In this document: positions 11,116 through 22,139 of the stretch, one piece after another | Layout: the number at the start of each line of letters is the position of its first letter | Numbering within the stretch: position 1 is the stretch's first letter | Assembly (NCBI GenBank): GCA_927349885.1 | Contig: OV651822.1 | Coordinates: forward strand, 58,319,301 to 58,383,300 | Direction of reading: 5' to 3' | Source: Psylliodes chrysocephalus | Lineage: Eukaryota > Arthropoda > Insecta > Coleoptera > Chrysomelidae | DNA: 64,000 nt | The notes under the pieces: generated by a model | The model's input: only the letters and a program-made list of their open reading frames with translations | The model's database searches: none | Told to the model about the DNA's origin: nothing | Position numbers and translations under genes: made by a program

Positions 11116-13596
11116 AGATTTTAAAGTATACCCCCTACCTCATGATGACTACATAAAAATATTTATGAATATTGAGTATATTTAATAGTAGACAGAAAAA
11201 ATCTGAAAAATGTTTTTCTAATTTTGATATATAAAGTGACATTTTTGTAAACGAAGCAAGTGCAACTAACAATACAAGAAAGTCATATTGATTGCCTATA
11301 TCTCTGTAATATTTTATGTAACTCGTTAAATAAAATAAGGCATTTCACAACTGGTTTCTTAAATAGCTATTGTTGGATATACTAACATTAAAGATTCTAA
11401 TGGAGTCACTATTTGTCTAAAATGATATGACAAATTGATGTGTAATTAATTGACACTGGTGCTATGAGAAATTGGGATGCATATATTATGGCAAAGAAGT
11501 ATTCTTGGTGCTACAAAAGGCGCTGTAACGTAGGCCGGGCCATATAAACTGGCATTGCTGATATTATTCGTTTCCTACTTGACTAATGCTGACTATCTGT
11601 AGTTTTCATACACACTTGTGCAAAACGTATTGGAAAGTGTTCAGTAGCCGATATTGTATTATATTACGTTGTGTTCGGGTTGTGAAGAATATGAATAAAA
11701 ATATTTAATTGGTGGAAAATATCACTTTCGATACTTTTTCCCACAAAACTTCTATTTGATCTATTAACTTCATCGCCCTTATCTTCTAACTTTTAAGTAT
11801 GGATAACACCCCAAAATGTGCACGAAAATATACTTTGTTCTTGTAAAATTCCCAGCAATAATACAGATACGGTGCTTGTCATTTTCATCATTCAAATACG
11901 ATTCTCAGGGTGTCACACGCAAAGCGGCATTGTTCCCTTTAGCCCTTGATATACGTCTGGATGGCCTTAATGAGCGAGGGGACTAAATCCCTTGTTTTCA
12001 CCCTTAAAGCACGTGCTGTTTTATAGTATGTGTGCGAATGTCACACAAAGACATTCTTTATTAGGTTTACATGAAAAAATGTTTTTATAGTAGTGCGTTT
12101 GACAACTAGTTTCTTCGATCGTGTTGGTAATAGTTACTATAAACACTGCTGATATAAATTGAGTGTCTACATTGATCTGAAATAAAATTAAAATGAAAAA
12201 CATAGTATGGTTGTTAGAAAGCAACAAAGATTGAAATTTCAATAAACCCGTAGAAAAGGCTATCAATGAAGTACACCACAGGTCAAAATACGGAAAATTG
12301 AGTGAGATGGAGAGGTGGTGTTAGACAACGCCGGAAGACGGTCTAACCGGGTTATACGAGTCGTTTCCAAATCAAGTGTAACACTATACAATACGTAACA
12401 GTTTCTTATCCCGCTAGAGGACGTAAACACGAAAAGTACTTTCCCTATTTAAATTGTACTGGTTAGAGTGAGGGAAGAGGAATGACATATGACAGTTGAG
12501 GATATTATAGAATGATTCCCCCTTTGAAAGAAAAATCGACCTGTTTTTGTGATCTACTTCAAAATATTATGAGATACGACTATTATCCACCCTTAATGAA
12601 TCGTCCTATGCAATATCAGCAAAAGTGAATATATGTTCACTAGCCACACTACATGGTGGGGGTGTTAAGTATATAATTGCACATTTATGTTTATAATAGA
12701 AAAATGTCTTATTTTTGTGGCCACCAAATCTAAGGATCTCTATTTTTGATGTTTTCTCTAATTTAATGTAAATTTTAACGTTACGTTCAATTTTATTTAT
12801 CATATAAGTATCCGTCTTCTTTCTATATGGTAGTGATTTACTTACTGTAATACCGGTAAGTTCTTCAAAGGTATTCCAAAACAAACCTTGAGAAATCGAG
12901 TCGGAGACGTTGTCCTGGACCTCTTGGTTTACCTGATTTGATTTGTATAATCAGTCAAGTTTAATAGTGAAATATTCATAATCAAAATGTATGGCCGATA
13001 TATCGGTATCGGCCAGAGATAACAGGAAATGTAATTACTAACAAACATCGTGCGGTCCTGAATAAGACATATTCTAAGGGACGACACATGAGAGTATGAT
13101 ATCCGCTGTTGTCATATGCCTATTTCATTATTATCGTTTTGTTTACAAAATTATTTACATATATCAAATAAGCTAAAATAATTCGACCTAATTCATTGCA
13201 ACTCAACCCAAAAAAATTTTGAATCATTAGTTATAATAAATTAAATGTAATAATTTTCGATAAATTCCAAAACCTAGTAATCGTAAGTTGGAAGTGGCAA
13301 CAGGGCTTACATCGTTACGTTGTTTATTATAAGCGCACATCGCTTACATCCTGGCTTAAACATTTATTCATTGATAAAATAAAGTTGTATATGCGTAAAA
13401 TCTTTCTCTTTATCCCCTCTCTTAGTTCTCACCTTTCGTCTTTTCACCGCGGACCTTTGAGCATATATTACTAGAGCCATCGTCCAAGTGCATTGCCATC
13501 AGCATTTACTGAGGCCCCAGAAGAAGATGAATCTTAAAGATAAAGAACCCTGCACTTTTCTTGTGAGTTAATCGCTCAAAATTTTTAATTTTTCAG
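11116..13596. other. About 2.5 kb without a recognised gene or element
   Basis: AT-rich. Locally less AT-rich blocks occur at 11880-12010 and 12290-12480, without a supported frame or a matching second copy in the window. Short frames at 12021-12266 and 12606-12884 (minus) have no recognisable features. Confidence 0.4.
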
Positions 13597-13654
13597 TGAT
13601 GATCTGAACCATGAAGCCTCTGTTGCAGAAAAAAAATGCAGAATTAAAAAACTT
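13597..13654 (+). other. Possible isolated 58-nt exon
   Basis: A pyrimidine-rich tract ending TTTTTCAG at 13596 precedes an open 58-nt stretch that ends exactly at a strong donor, GTAAGT (13655-13660). One frame reads DDLNHEASVAEKKCRIKKL, a Lys-rich helix. Both splice signals are good, but such pairs arise by chance in AT-rich DNA and no neighbouring exon is convincing. Confidence 0.2.
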
Positions 13655-14287
13655 GTAAGTACTTTTTAATATAACGTAAATTTTATTTTAAAATAATTAC
13701 CTCTTACTACCTATATTTTTTTATAAACCACAAAAATTGACAATAATTATTTTGTATTAAATGTACCTATGTTCTTTAATTAAGTAGACTACTAGTCGTT
13801 AAGAAATAAGTAAAACTTAATGTGAATTTTTCAATAAAAAAGTCATTTTAAGCTTCTTTTATTTGCACTCCTAGTCATTAAGAAATAATCGAATAATATT
13901 TAATAAATTATTGGAAAAAGTTCTTGTATTGTAATTCTCGTACATGTGTGTTAAGAGATATCATAAATATTTGTATAATATACCTACTATTTATTTATAT
14001 TTTTGATTTTTAAATATAAGCTCTTTATCTTCTTTATTGCCTATTATTTCAACCTTCATTTTTCCGTTATACACTTTCTGATGTTTGAATTAAAAAAAAA
14101 TCTGTTATCAACACAAATAATGTAAAACAATTGTGCAGTATGCTTTTGAGTAGTATCAAAAATGTATGTATGTCTAGAATTGATCCAAATCGTTTAATTC
14201 AGCTTCCCTCTTTTCATTTTGCTTACTGTTATTCAATTTGTGATTCGTCATTACTAGATGCGAAAGTATTGGACCCAGCTTCTATAG
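13655..14287. other. No gene seen
   Basis: Strongly AT-rich sequence. The 60-codon plus frame at 14131-14313 is not supported by motifs. Confidence 0.4.
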
Positions 14288-14404
14288 ATATCCAATGTGG
14301 GATTACCAACTAGACATTGCTTGCTGAAATACCTTCACGTGATGGGATTGCACAATGATCCCATTTCATGTAGACTTTGTGTGAAAGAGGGACAAATATA
14401 CTAA
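14288..14404 (+). pseudogene. C-terminal fragment of an RNase H-type LINE
   Basis: The plus frame reads through HCLLKYLHVMGLHNDP and SCRLCVKEG before a stop at 14402-14404. The element at 46545-47712 has the same stretch downstream of its RNase H domain (HCLLKHLHVMGLHNDP, then RLCMEEEE), so this is a second, diverged copy of that C-terminal Cys-containing region. The phrase continues only as scraps further right. Confidence 0.65.
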
Positions 14405-16378
14405 ATTGTCTTCAAAAGCAATGCTTTGGCTTAAGCGCCAACACAACCTTTTCGCAGTAGAATCTGAAAGAGCACCACTCCAGGAAAATTTGGTAGATAA
14501 CGTAATAAAACTAACTAGGTATATAGAAGTAGAAGCTGAGAAAACTGGAACAGAACACATAATCAACATGTAAAAAGTGTGCTATTATTTTTAAATCGAT
14601 GATGCTAACGGAACAAGTAGAGAATACCGTAAGCTCTGGTTGGAATTTCATGGACTCAAGTAGTCAAGAAATTTTATACAGGGTCTATCCAAGAGCAGAC
14701 ATAATCAACTGCTACACATCAGCAAGAAAGAAATAAAGAGCGTAATAGAACTCTTTTGGGTCTTGGGTCTTAGAGGACACATAAAGCCATTGGAGATAGA
14801 TATCTAATGATTCCCTATGTAGACAATCTGATGAAGAGGAAGATACAACTCGTATTAACTACCAAGGAAACTTGGAAATGGGAACGGCAATGGAAGTTAA
14901 GGGTATAATATCCAGAGCCCTAAAAATCGCAAAATCGCCCATCAGACATACTCCTGAAAACATCAAGAATGTTAACCTGATAGGGTAGAAAGAAAGAGGG
15001 GTACATTAAGCTTAGAGCTTCAGTATAAATGGACTTTGAACCACACCCTAATTCAGATAGATATGTAGATAGATAAAAAAAACTTACCAAAGGTACACAG
15101 GACTATTCCCGAGATAGTAGGAGAGAGCAGATGAAGTGTTCTGAACGTAATCTAACATTACTTGTTCATAAGCGAGAAAGATAAAAAAAACCGAAATTAT
15201 GTAAGTCAAAAGACATGATTCATTCTAAGTTTTTATTAGATTTAATGGTAAATAAAAAAGGAAATTTTATCTTTGCAGCTAGTTAATTTTTTATTAAATC
15301 CATAGCATGTCTGAGAATTTCCATATTCCAAATTTCGAGAGTGGGGTCCGTTTACTTTATCTCCATTATTTTTCCAATCTGTATTAAATTGCCAGAAGGA
15401 TATTTGGCATCTCAAGCTTTCCTCATGGACTATTCGCCTCAGTTGGGGGAGCAGCACAACTATTTTTTATTGTTTTTTTTTCTGTGAGTGTATATCCCGT
15501 AATTTGTTGTGACGGATTGAAATAGTGAAGAGAAATAGAGATAATATTGAAATTGAAAGGGGAAGTAAATCTCTAGAGGGGCTGTGGGTAGCTAATCCAT
15601 CTTATTGACTGGCCTGAAAGGGAACACCTGATAAAACGACATGTATGTTTATATGTCTGTTGCATTGTCATTCATAGATGATACATATGGGATACGAAAA
15701 ATATTTTAGAGCCGCAATTTCATTGTGTTTTAGCTATAAGAAGCAAGGGTTCCCTATTTCAAACTGCGTTTAAATTCTGCTAAATGTATTAAAATAAATA
15801 TTTGTCCAGTTTAATGTACATCTTTTAAAGAATAAAATCGCCTTTTTTGTCCTGCTCCTTTATTAAATAAACGAAATATTAATAATAAAGTGATTTTAAG
15901 AAACCAAAGCTAAAAAGTAGGATTAAGAAATATTTGGGAAATGTATTTGTTAAAAATAAGGTACTTTTTATGTTTCTCTTTCGTTGATTTTAATTCAATA
16001 CTTGGCAAAACCGCGTTTCTGTAATGACAGAGCATGAAATATATAATTCTAATGAATAAGTTTACATTAATGATTCTCAAGCCCTTAATATATGATTTTT
16101 TCGAAGTGTCTAGAAACTTGCTGTAAAATGTCAATAGTAATGTAAGAATGTAGGCTTTTACGGCCGGCGTCAATGTAATTGTTTGTTTCCGGGCTGTTAT
16201 GCCGTTGTCTTTGTGGTTATTACTACCAAACGTTTCAGCTGCAATGCGGCAGCCATCTTCAGTGGCGTGGACTGAAACTGAATCCTTGGTTTTTTTTTCA
16301 ATATCTTATTTCTTATCAATTTGTGTACATTTTCTAGGACATTGTTTTCCTGATACCCTACTATAGAAGTTATCCTTC
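14405..16378. other. No intact gene; probable degraded repeat sequence
   Basis: Between 14640 and 15060 there are coding-like scraps on the plus strand (for example near 14830, DEEEDTTRINYQG) that may continue the LINE remnant to the left. At 16197-16300 a block (minus: AAGATGGCTGCCGCATTGC) looks like a common dispersed repeat, but I cannot assign it. Short frames at 15242-15457, 15910-16173 and 16197-16397 have no recognised domains. Confidence 0.3.
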
Positions 16379-16406
16379 TTTTTTTAAGACCGACCACAAA
16401 ATATAC

Positions 16407-16436
16407 ACTTTCTGGACAATTTTTCGTCCAGAAAGT
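16407..16436. promoter_or_regulatory. Inverted-repeat site 1, 11-8-11 layout
   Basis: Perfect 11-base arms, ACTTTCTGGAC and GTCCAGAAAGT, separated by 8 bases. Tyrosine recombinases typically bind two inverted half-sites of 11-13 bp around a 6-8-bp crossover. Its place upstream of a recombinase gene makes it a candidate core or binding site. A transcriptional hairpin is the plain alternative. Confidence 0.4.
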
Positions 16437-16471
16437 AACGTTTTGGCGGTCTAGACCAGAAAGTAGACTCT

Positions 16472-16504
16472 AGGGACCGGTAAAAATAGTCTTTACCGGT
16501 CCCT
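16472..16504. promoter_or_regulatory. Inverted-repeat site 2, 13-7-13 layout
   Basis: Perfect 13-base arms, AGGGACCGGTAAA and TTTACCGGTCCCT, with a 7-base spacer AATAGTC. The dimensions match recombinase sites such as loxP or FRT. The nearby GACCAGAAAGTAG (16454-16466) recurs inverted at the right-hand site as GACCGGAAAGTAG (12 of 13 the same). Confidence 0.45.
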
Positions 16505-16637
16505 CTTTTTCAATTTTTCCAATCGCTATTTGATAATCCAGGCTGCCTTGCAATTTATTGTCAAGTGACAGTTCGTTGATTTTTAATTTATTGTTTATGT
16601 CAAACTTGATTTGTGAGTTTTCAAATTTACAAATAAT

Positions 16638-17645
16638 ATGGATTCAGATGCTGAAAATGAAATTCCACAAGATATTTTAGAAACAGCGAAGAAAGCTATT
16701 TACGATTTATTACCAATAAAATCAAAAACCCGCTATGAAGAGACATACGATTCATTTAAAAATTGGTGCCGAGAGAAAAAAGTAAAAAATGTAAACGAAG
16801 AAGTGCTTTTGGCATATTTTGCCGAAAAATCACAAAAACTGGCTCCTTCATCATTATGGAGCCTATATTCCATGCTGAAATCCACGATGACTGTAAAAGA
16901 TAATGTAAATATCAACAATTTTTTTAAATTAATAGCGTTTATTAAAAAGAAATCGGTTGGTCATATATCAAAGAAATCTAAGATTATGTCAAGAGAACAA
17001 ATCGAAACATTTCTAAACAATGTTCCCGATATCAAATATCTTATGCTTAAGGTAAATTAAAATCAAAGAAACGAAGTAAAAACTGATTACAATAAATTTT
17101 AATTCTATTCTAGGTGCTTTTAATTATGGGTTCCGCAGGTGCATGTCGCCGCGAAGAACTCGTTAATATGACACTTAATGATATCGAGGATAAGGAAACA
17201 ATGTTGATAGTTAAAATCCCCATAACCAAAACGAATACCACCAGAACGTTTATTGTAAATTCCCAAAGAGATTTGCAACTTTATAGGAATTATTTGCAAT
17301 TGAGGCCACCGCATACCAACCATAAACGACTATTTATTTAGCAAAATCGCCTCCAATCTTAAATTGGAAAATCCAAGCGAATTCACAGGTCACTGCTTTC
17401 GTCGAAGCTCAGCGACTCTGCTAGTAGATGGAGGGGGTGATCTTATAAATTTAAAACGGCACGGAGGATGGAAATTCTCAACCGTAGCAGAAGGATACCT
17501 TGAAAATTCAATGAAAAACAAAATTGATATAGCAAACAAAATCCATGCGGGATGTTCCACAAACAATATGCAGCAAACTAATTTTGTTAGTACCGCTACA
17601 AAAAACATAACAATTCCCAGTATTTCAGACACATCTTCCCTTTAG
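16638..17645 (+). pseudogene. Tyrosine recombinase (Crypton-type), two exons, internally deleted
   Basis: Exon 1 runs from the ATG at 16638 to 17051 (138 codons, ending YLMLK). An intron of 62 nt begins GTAAAT (17052) and ends TTCTAG (17113). Exon 2 continues VLLIMGSAGACRREELV in phase 0. Exon 1 is the core-binding part (FKNWCREKK, LLAYFAEKSQKL, LWSLYSMLKS). Catalytic residues visible are the first Arg in GACRREEL, the HxxR in TGHCFRRSSATLL, the HGGW and the Tyr nucleophile in AEGYLENS. After RLFI a stop (17339-17341) and loss of an estimated 30-40 codons relative to related insect recombinases, with a frameshift, disrupt the gene before SNLKLENPSEFTGH. It ends at 17645. All active-site residues survive, but not in one frame. 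Confidence 0.8.
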
Positions 17646-17826
17646 ATATTTAACGTTCACAATTGTACATTTAACATAAATATTCAAAAATAATGTATTT
17701 GGCCAATTTAGGCATTATCTAGTTTCTGTTTAGTTGTATGTAATATTTGTTGATTATTACTTAATTATAACTATAAAATAAATAAAATTAGTTTACATTA
17801 AAAAGTCGGTCTTAAAAAAAATATTG

Positions 17827-17914
17827 TACGTCACACGACCGGAAATTAGTGTTTTACAGGTCTCACCAAGCTTGTCTCGACCTGTAAAACACTACTTTCC
17901 GGTCTTGTAACGTA
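17827..17914. promoter_or_regulatory. Large inverted-repeat site at the right of the Crypton-like element
   Basis: Arms of 26 bases (17837-17862 and 17879-17904) match at 25 positions and surround a 16-base loop; weaker pairing extends to the limits given. The arms begin GACCGGAAA and contain AGTGTTTTACAGG. The GACCGGAAAGTAG part matches the half-site near 16454. Confidence 0.5.
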
Positions 17915-18112
17915 AATTACTATTTCACGGTGGTTTACCTTGATTACAAATTGTAACCGCATGTGGGACCTGTGTGGCAGGTTGTGTGCTCCCAATATTG
18001 TATCGCCAACCTTACAAATCCTTTGCTCCGAGTGTGGTATTTATATGCGTGATAATATAGCACACAAAGAATGAGCAAATGTTTGTCGCATTTTAAAATG
18101 GAAATTTATTAT

Positions 18113-18326
18113 CATGATACTATAAAAAGAAGGTATGACGTAATGTGGTGGAAGACGTGGCTTTTACGAATTTGACGTATCAGCTGATTTAAAACGACGC
18201 ACGAAAATAAATTTTAACCGGCTCATGGCCAATCAGATAACCATATTCCACACCACAATACGTCATGCGCGAACTCGACGAGATTTCGTCGGCTAAGTAT
18301 CATACCTCTGTTTTTATTGTATCATG
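18113..18326. mobile_element. 214-bp MITE with ~26-bp terminal inverted repeats
   Basis: The left end CATGATACTATAAAAAG and inner AGGTATGA match the complement of the right end (TCATACCTCTGTTTTTATTG then TATCATG) with two or three differences. Inner ATGACGTAATGTGGTGG and its partner near 18245-18275 extend the pairing. No coding frame. Family unknown. Confidence 0.55.
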
Positions 18327-18701
18327 TCTAAAAGAATTAATTGTCGAACTATTCCACACTATTACTGATTACTTTATTTATTACTAGCCACAATCATGGT
18401 TTCGAATCTCTACTGTTAAGAACGTTTATTGTATTTAATTTTATATACAAAACTTGAAAAAATTTCAAAACCATATTTTTTATAGCATTGAAAGCATCAA
18501 TATGATTTTTATATTAATTACAATTATCTAATTTTATCATTTATCGATTTTTAAATTTGCACTGATATGTAATATTCAATCTACTATTTTATAAATGCTA
18601 AGTTTAGCTACCTTATATAGCTAGAATCATTTTGTTAAGCGAAATACAAAAATATTGGCTTAATTTTTAAAAATGTTCAGTATACTATACCATGTACACT
18701 A

Positions 18702-19368
18702 GGGTGGCCCAAAAAGAGCGAACATTTTTTTTATTTAAGTCTCCTATGAAAATATGTTAGTTTATCATGTTTTAAGAGCCCCCTCCAAAGGACAGCTCAA
18801 AAAAAAATTTTTAAAGGGTCGCTCCGAATTTTTAAAATATTCCAAAATCGTCGAAAACCGGATTTTTTTTGTTTTAAATTTTTTTTCTCATTATTTTATT
18901 TGTTTCTATAAAAAAAATCAAAGATCTTAAAAATTTCAAGTCGAAATTTTAATATTGAAAGGTCGCTCCGAATTTTTCTAAAGTTTCAAATCGAGTACTT
19001 TATATCTTTTCGAGCTACTTTTGAACATGAATATTAACGTACTTTATATTTTTTGTTTTCATTAAACTTTTTTTTCGTTTCTCGTGGTTCAATTTCATTC
19101 TCTAAAGAAAAAAAATATAAAGTTCGTTATTATTCATGTTCAAAAGTAGCTCGAAGAGATATAAAGTACTCTTCTTATAGAAAAAATGAAATAAACAAAT
19201 TTAAAACAAAAAAAATCCGGTTTTCGACGATTTTGGAATTTTTTAAAAATTCGGAGCGACCCTTTAAAAATTTTTTTTGAGCTGTCCTTTGGATGGGGCT
19301 CTTAAAACATGAACTAACATATTTTCATAGGAGACTTAAAAAAAATATTCGCTTTTTTTGGGCCACCC
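18702..19368. mobile_element. ~670-bp palindromic foldback element, TA duplication
   Basis: The left end GGGTGGCCCAAAAAGAGCG pairs with the right end, and the halves remain complementary nearly to the centre near 19035. Shared blocks include GTCGCTCCGAATTTTT and CGTCGAAAACCGGATTTTTT. TA occurs on both sides (18700-18701, 19369-19370), as for mariner-type MITEs. The 75-codon plus frame inside is a by-product. Confidence 0.8.
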
Positions 19369-19370
19369 TA

Positions 19371-19949
19371 ATATACACATTAAAATAAAATTTAAAAATT
19401 CAATATGACATTAAATTTTGAGTAAACATTTGAGATACGCATAATTTATCATACTATTAACATTGTTTTTTATTATAATAAACAATACAATTTAGAAATT
19501 AAAAACGGCTAGTAAACATTTTCAAATGCTGTGAACGGATTCGTTTTCAGCAACCTCAAAAAACCTTATTAAAAATATTTTGTCAAGTCATTGCGTTTAT
19601 ATATTTGAATCATTGATATACATTCTTTTTATGTTTTATTTACGAAAAATCACTCAATATTTTTTATCATACACTAATTCAGTAAAAAGCAACCATTTTT
19701 ATCTTGTTTTGGTACGAGAATCAAATTTTGAAAATAAGTCAGGCGCGCATGCCCACTTACGCCCCACTTAAAACGTTGGAGAGAAAAAATGGCCCGACTA
19801 AATTGGTGGAGGATTTAAAAATTATTAAACTGATCCCTTATTATCGAACGTGCAAAATGAAAATATTAAGAAAATATGTCAAGTTTTCGAGAGGCACGCA
19901 CCACTTGCAATGTATATAACTACCCAAGCGCCCCGGTATGAACATCGCG
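19371..19949. repeat. AT-rich flank, then a repeat unit related to 22140-22560
   Basis: From 19731 the sequence (AAAATAAGTCAGGCGCGC, then AAAACGTTGGAGAGAAAAAA) repeats in related form at 22160 and 22301. From 19890 it also matches 22435-22500 (GAGGCACGCACCACTT, GCGCCCCGGT). The transposon at 19950-22093 therefore sits inside an array of this repeat. No gene is supported in 19371-19730. Confidence 0.55.
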
Positions 19950-22093
19950 CACGGTGGGCTTGAACATGATTTAAATGCAAAGTCTTTGCACCACCGATTT
20001 TCTTTCTGCATTCGATTTCTGGAGTCATAAAAAGACTAGAAAAAAAAATCCACCGTAAGCCTTAGAGCTGTTTTCGAAAAAAACGACTTTTTTCACGAGA
20101 AAAGATTCAGTGTTCGAGATATCGAGATTTTTGTACCTTTTGCTCACTTCTAGTTGCCAAACATCCCCAATTTGGCATAAATTATGTTTTCCTATCAGTT
20201 TTACACTAGCACACAAACATTTACAAAGCATATTTTTGAAATTGCTCCTTTTACTAAGACTGGAGATACTCTTTGGCGATTCTCAGGAACAGGTTAAAAT
20301 AGAAAAATTTTAAAGAATGATTTTTCATTCGAATGAGTTTTGCGTTAGTATGCTAGTAAGCGAGAATTATATCTTTTATTTCCATCCTTGTCTGATTTGC
20401 GGGGTCATCGAACTATCACCAACCCCCACCCCCGATCCTTTGTCTACGTTTTGTTATACTGGAGATCGAATGATCAATGTTATTTGTGCAATTAGTTAAA
20501 ACTTCAGATAGTCTTCGACCCTTCGAGGTGAAGTTGTATTTGTTCTCTTCGAAATTTTATTTTCTTGGGAAAGTATGGGCAGAAGATCAAAGGAATATGC
20601 AGGGACCCATCAAAAAAATCGGGCGTGCATATGTTTTCTCTGTCTGTAGAAGAAGAATCAAATGGTCAAAATCAGTGGTGCTTTATGTGTGAATTTAAAA
20701 AATGTGTGAATTATGCTGAACATGATGAACGTTTTCCCAATGTTTTATGTAGCGATTGCAAAATTATCGTATATCGGTCAGTGAAGTGTGAAACTATCGA
20801 GAAAATAGCTCTGCCGGACTATACAAAGTTCAAAATTTTGGAGAAAAATACTCGGGCAAAAACTCAAACGCTGTGCAGTTGCACATTGTGTGAATTGGTA
20901 CGAGATCCAGGGCCATATAACTTCACCAAAAAAAATGACAAGAACGAAAAGAAAAGGAGCAACAAGTGCAAAAAAAAATGTGGTGAAACTTATTCGGTAG
21001 GGAAAAAACATTTTTGTATCCCAGAAAAACACTCCCCAAGTTTCAAAGAACATGTAAGTAACTCGCTTTCCCTGAAACAGAGAGAACATTTGGCGTGTTC
21101 TTTCATAAAGGACATAGTTTTAAATGAAGACACAAATTCTCGCAGCTCGAGCAATAAAACCTCTCCATTATCTCAGATTTATGGAAAGCCACTCAACGTT
21201 GAAATTACCCAGAAACTAAAAAATCAAACTATAGGCCCGCAACAAATTTCCGCGGGAGATGTTTGTAAAAAAGCCACAAATTACGACCTCTCCAGCAATG
21301 TAGTTCAGAGCATAGCAAGAGACTTACGCGTTGGCTCCCAAAAAAACGAAACCTGTTTGACCCAAATCTTAAGACGAAACTTTCTACACACCGCCACAAT
21401 TTTTTGATTTCAAAAGTTGCCCCATAATAACATCAAAAGCTGGCGAGAAAACGACCTCTACAGAAATATTGGCATTTTGTACAGATATTCCAACTTAATC
21501 GATTGTATAAAAACAACTCGAAACAATGATAATCCCTATTTGAAGTTTGGCATTGATAGTGGGGAAGGTTTTCTCAAGATTTGCCTTTCAGTGCAAGAAC
21601 CTGATTCTGTTATAATAGACGGTCGACAAAAATATATATAGAGGGCGCAGGTGCTAAAAGATTCAAGGATTCCGGAGTCAAAAAATTATTTGTTCTGGCA
21701 ATAATTGCAGGTACACAAGAAAACCATGAAAATGTGAGAATGTTATGGTCTCTCTTACAGATCAATGATTTTGCCGACACAATTGCGACCGATTTGAAAC
21801 TGGCCAACATATTGGTATGTCTCGTGCCAGTAGCTTTCCCTGTACTTGGTGTTTCGCCTCGAAAGAAAGTTTGGATATCACATTTTTACCAAATTGAGCG
21901 TGTTCCAAGTCCAAAAATGCCTATTTTTCTATCTTTGCATTATTCATTGAAAAAAGTAGATTTTTTCACAATCGGCTCTAAGGCTTACGGTGGAATTTTT
22001 TTTTCAGCCTTCTTATGACTCTGGGAATTGAATGCCGAAGGAAAATCGGTGGTGCTAGAACTTCGCATTTAAATCATGTTCAAGCCCACCGTG
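19950..22093 (+). mobile_element. 2.14-kb transposon with CAC...GTG ends and an unfamiliar transposase
   Basis: The left end CACGGTGGGCTTGAACATG is matched by the complement of the right end. Pairing continues inward about 130 bp (GATTTAAATGC, CACCACCGATTTTC, CCACCGTAAGCCTTAGAGC). CGCG lies immediately outside each end. An uninterrupted copy of the host repeat near 22478 reads ATCGAGCTTTCG at the same place, so a duplication of CGCG or CGCGC (5 bp if one C has been lost) is likely. CAC...GTG ends with a short GC-rich duplication resemble Transib elements. The coding part is cut short, so this copy cannot be autonomous. Confidence 0.65.
20575..21860 (+). pseudogene. Cys-rich DDE-like transposase of an unnamed family, C-terminally deleted
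   Basis: An ATG at 20575 starts MGRRSKEYAGTHQKNRACIC, then the frame changes. The next 270 codons (to 21404) hold Cys pairs in CFMCEFKKC, VLCSDCK and LCSCTLCELV, suggesting zinc binding. An in-frame TGA at 21405 is followed by LKFGIDSGEGFLKICLS (Asp at 21555), then after a frameshift GVKKLFVLAIIAGTQENHEN and ATDLKLANIL (Asp at 21791), and after another shift FPCTWC (21841-21852). I recall similar uncharacterised insect and cnidarian proteins with this order, but cannot name the family. Order DG, second Asp, CxxC also resembles the RAG1/Transib core. The part holding a third acidic residue is missing. Confidence 0.5.
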
Positions 22094-22139
22094 CGCGCTT
22101 TTATGAAGTCGTTGGACACGTATCATAGTACACTTTAAT

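Larger units (their letters stand above)
16379..17820 (+). mobile_element. Crypton-like element with tyrosine recombinase gene
   Basis: A single interrupted recombinase gene lies between matching inverted 16-bp sequences: the left one (16379-16394) ends in AAGACCGAC and the right one (17805-17820) is its complement, GTCGGTCTTAAAAAAA. The A/T runs weaken this as proof of the true ends. Inverted-repeat sites occur just inside the left end (16407-16436, 16472-16504) and just outside the right end (17827-17914), so the real borders may lie farther out. Cryptons move by tyrosine recombinase rather than DDE chemistry and do not make ordinary target duplications, and none is seen here. Confidence 0.6.

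Noticed and set aside
18000..18110. Cys-rich frame (for example CSECGIYMRDN) considered as a zinc finger
   Set aside because: Open for only about 50 codons, with no Cys spacing that fits a known finger and no second copy.
20778..21089. 103-codon minus frame rich in Phe and Thr
   Set aside because: Antisense of the Lys/Glu-rich transposase part at 20575-21404.
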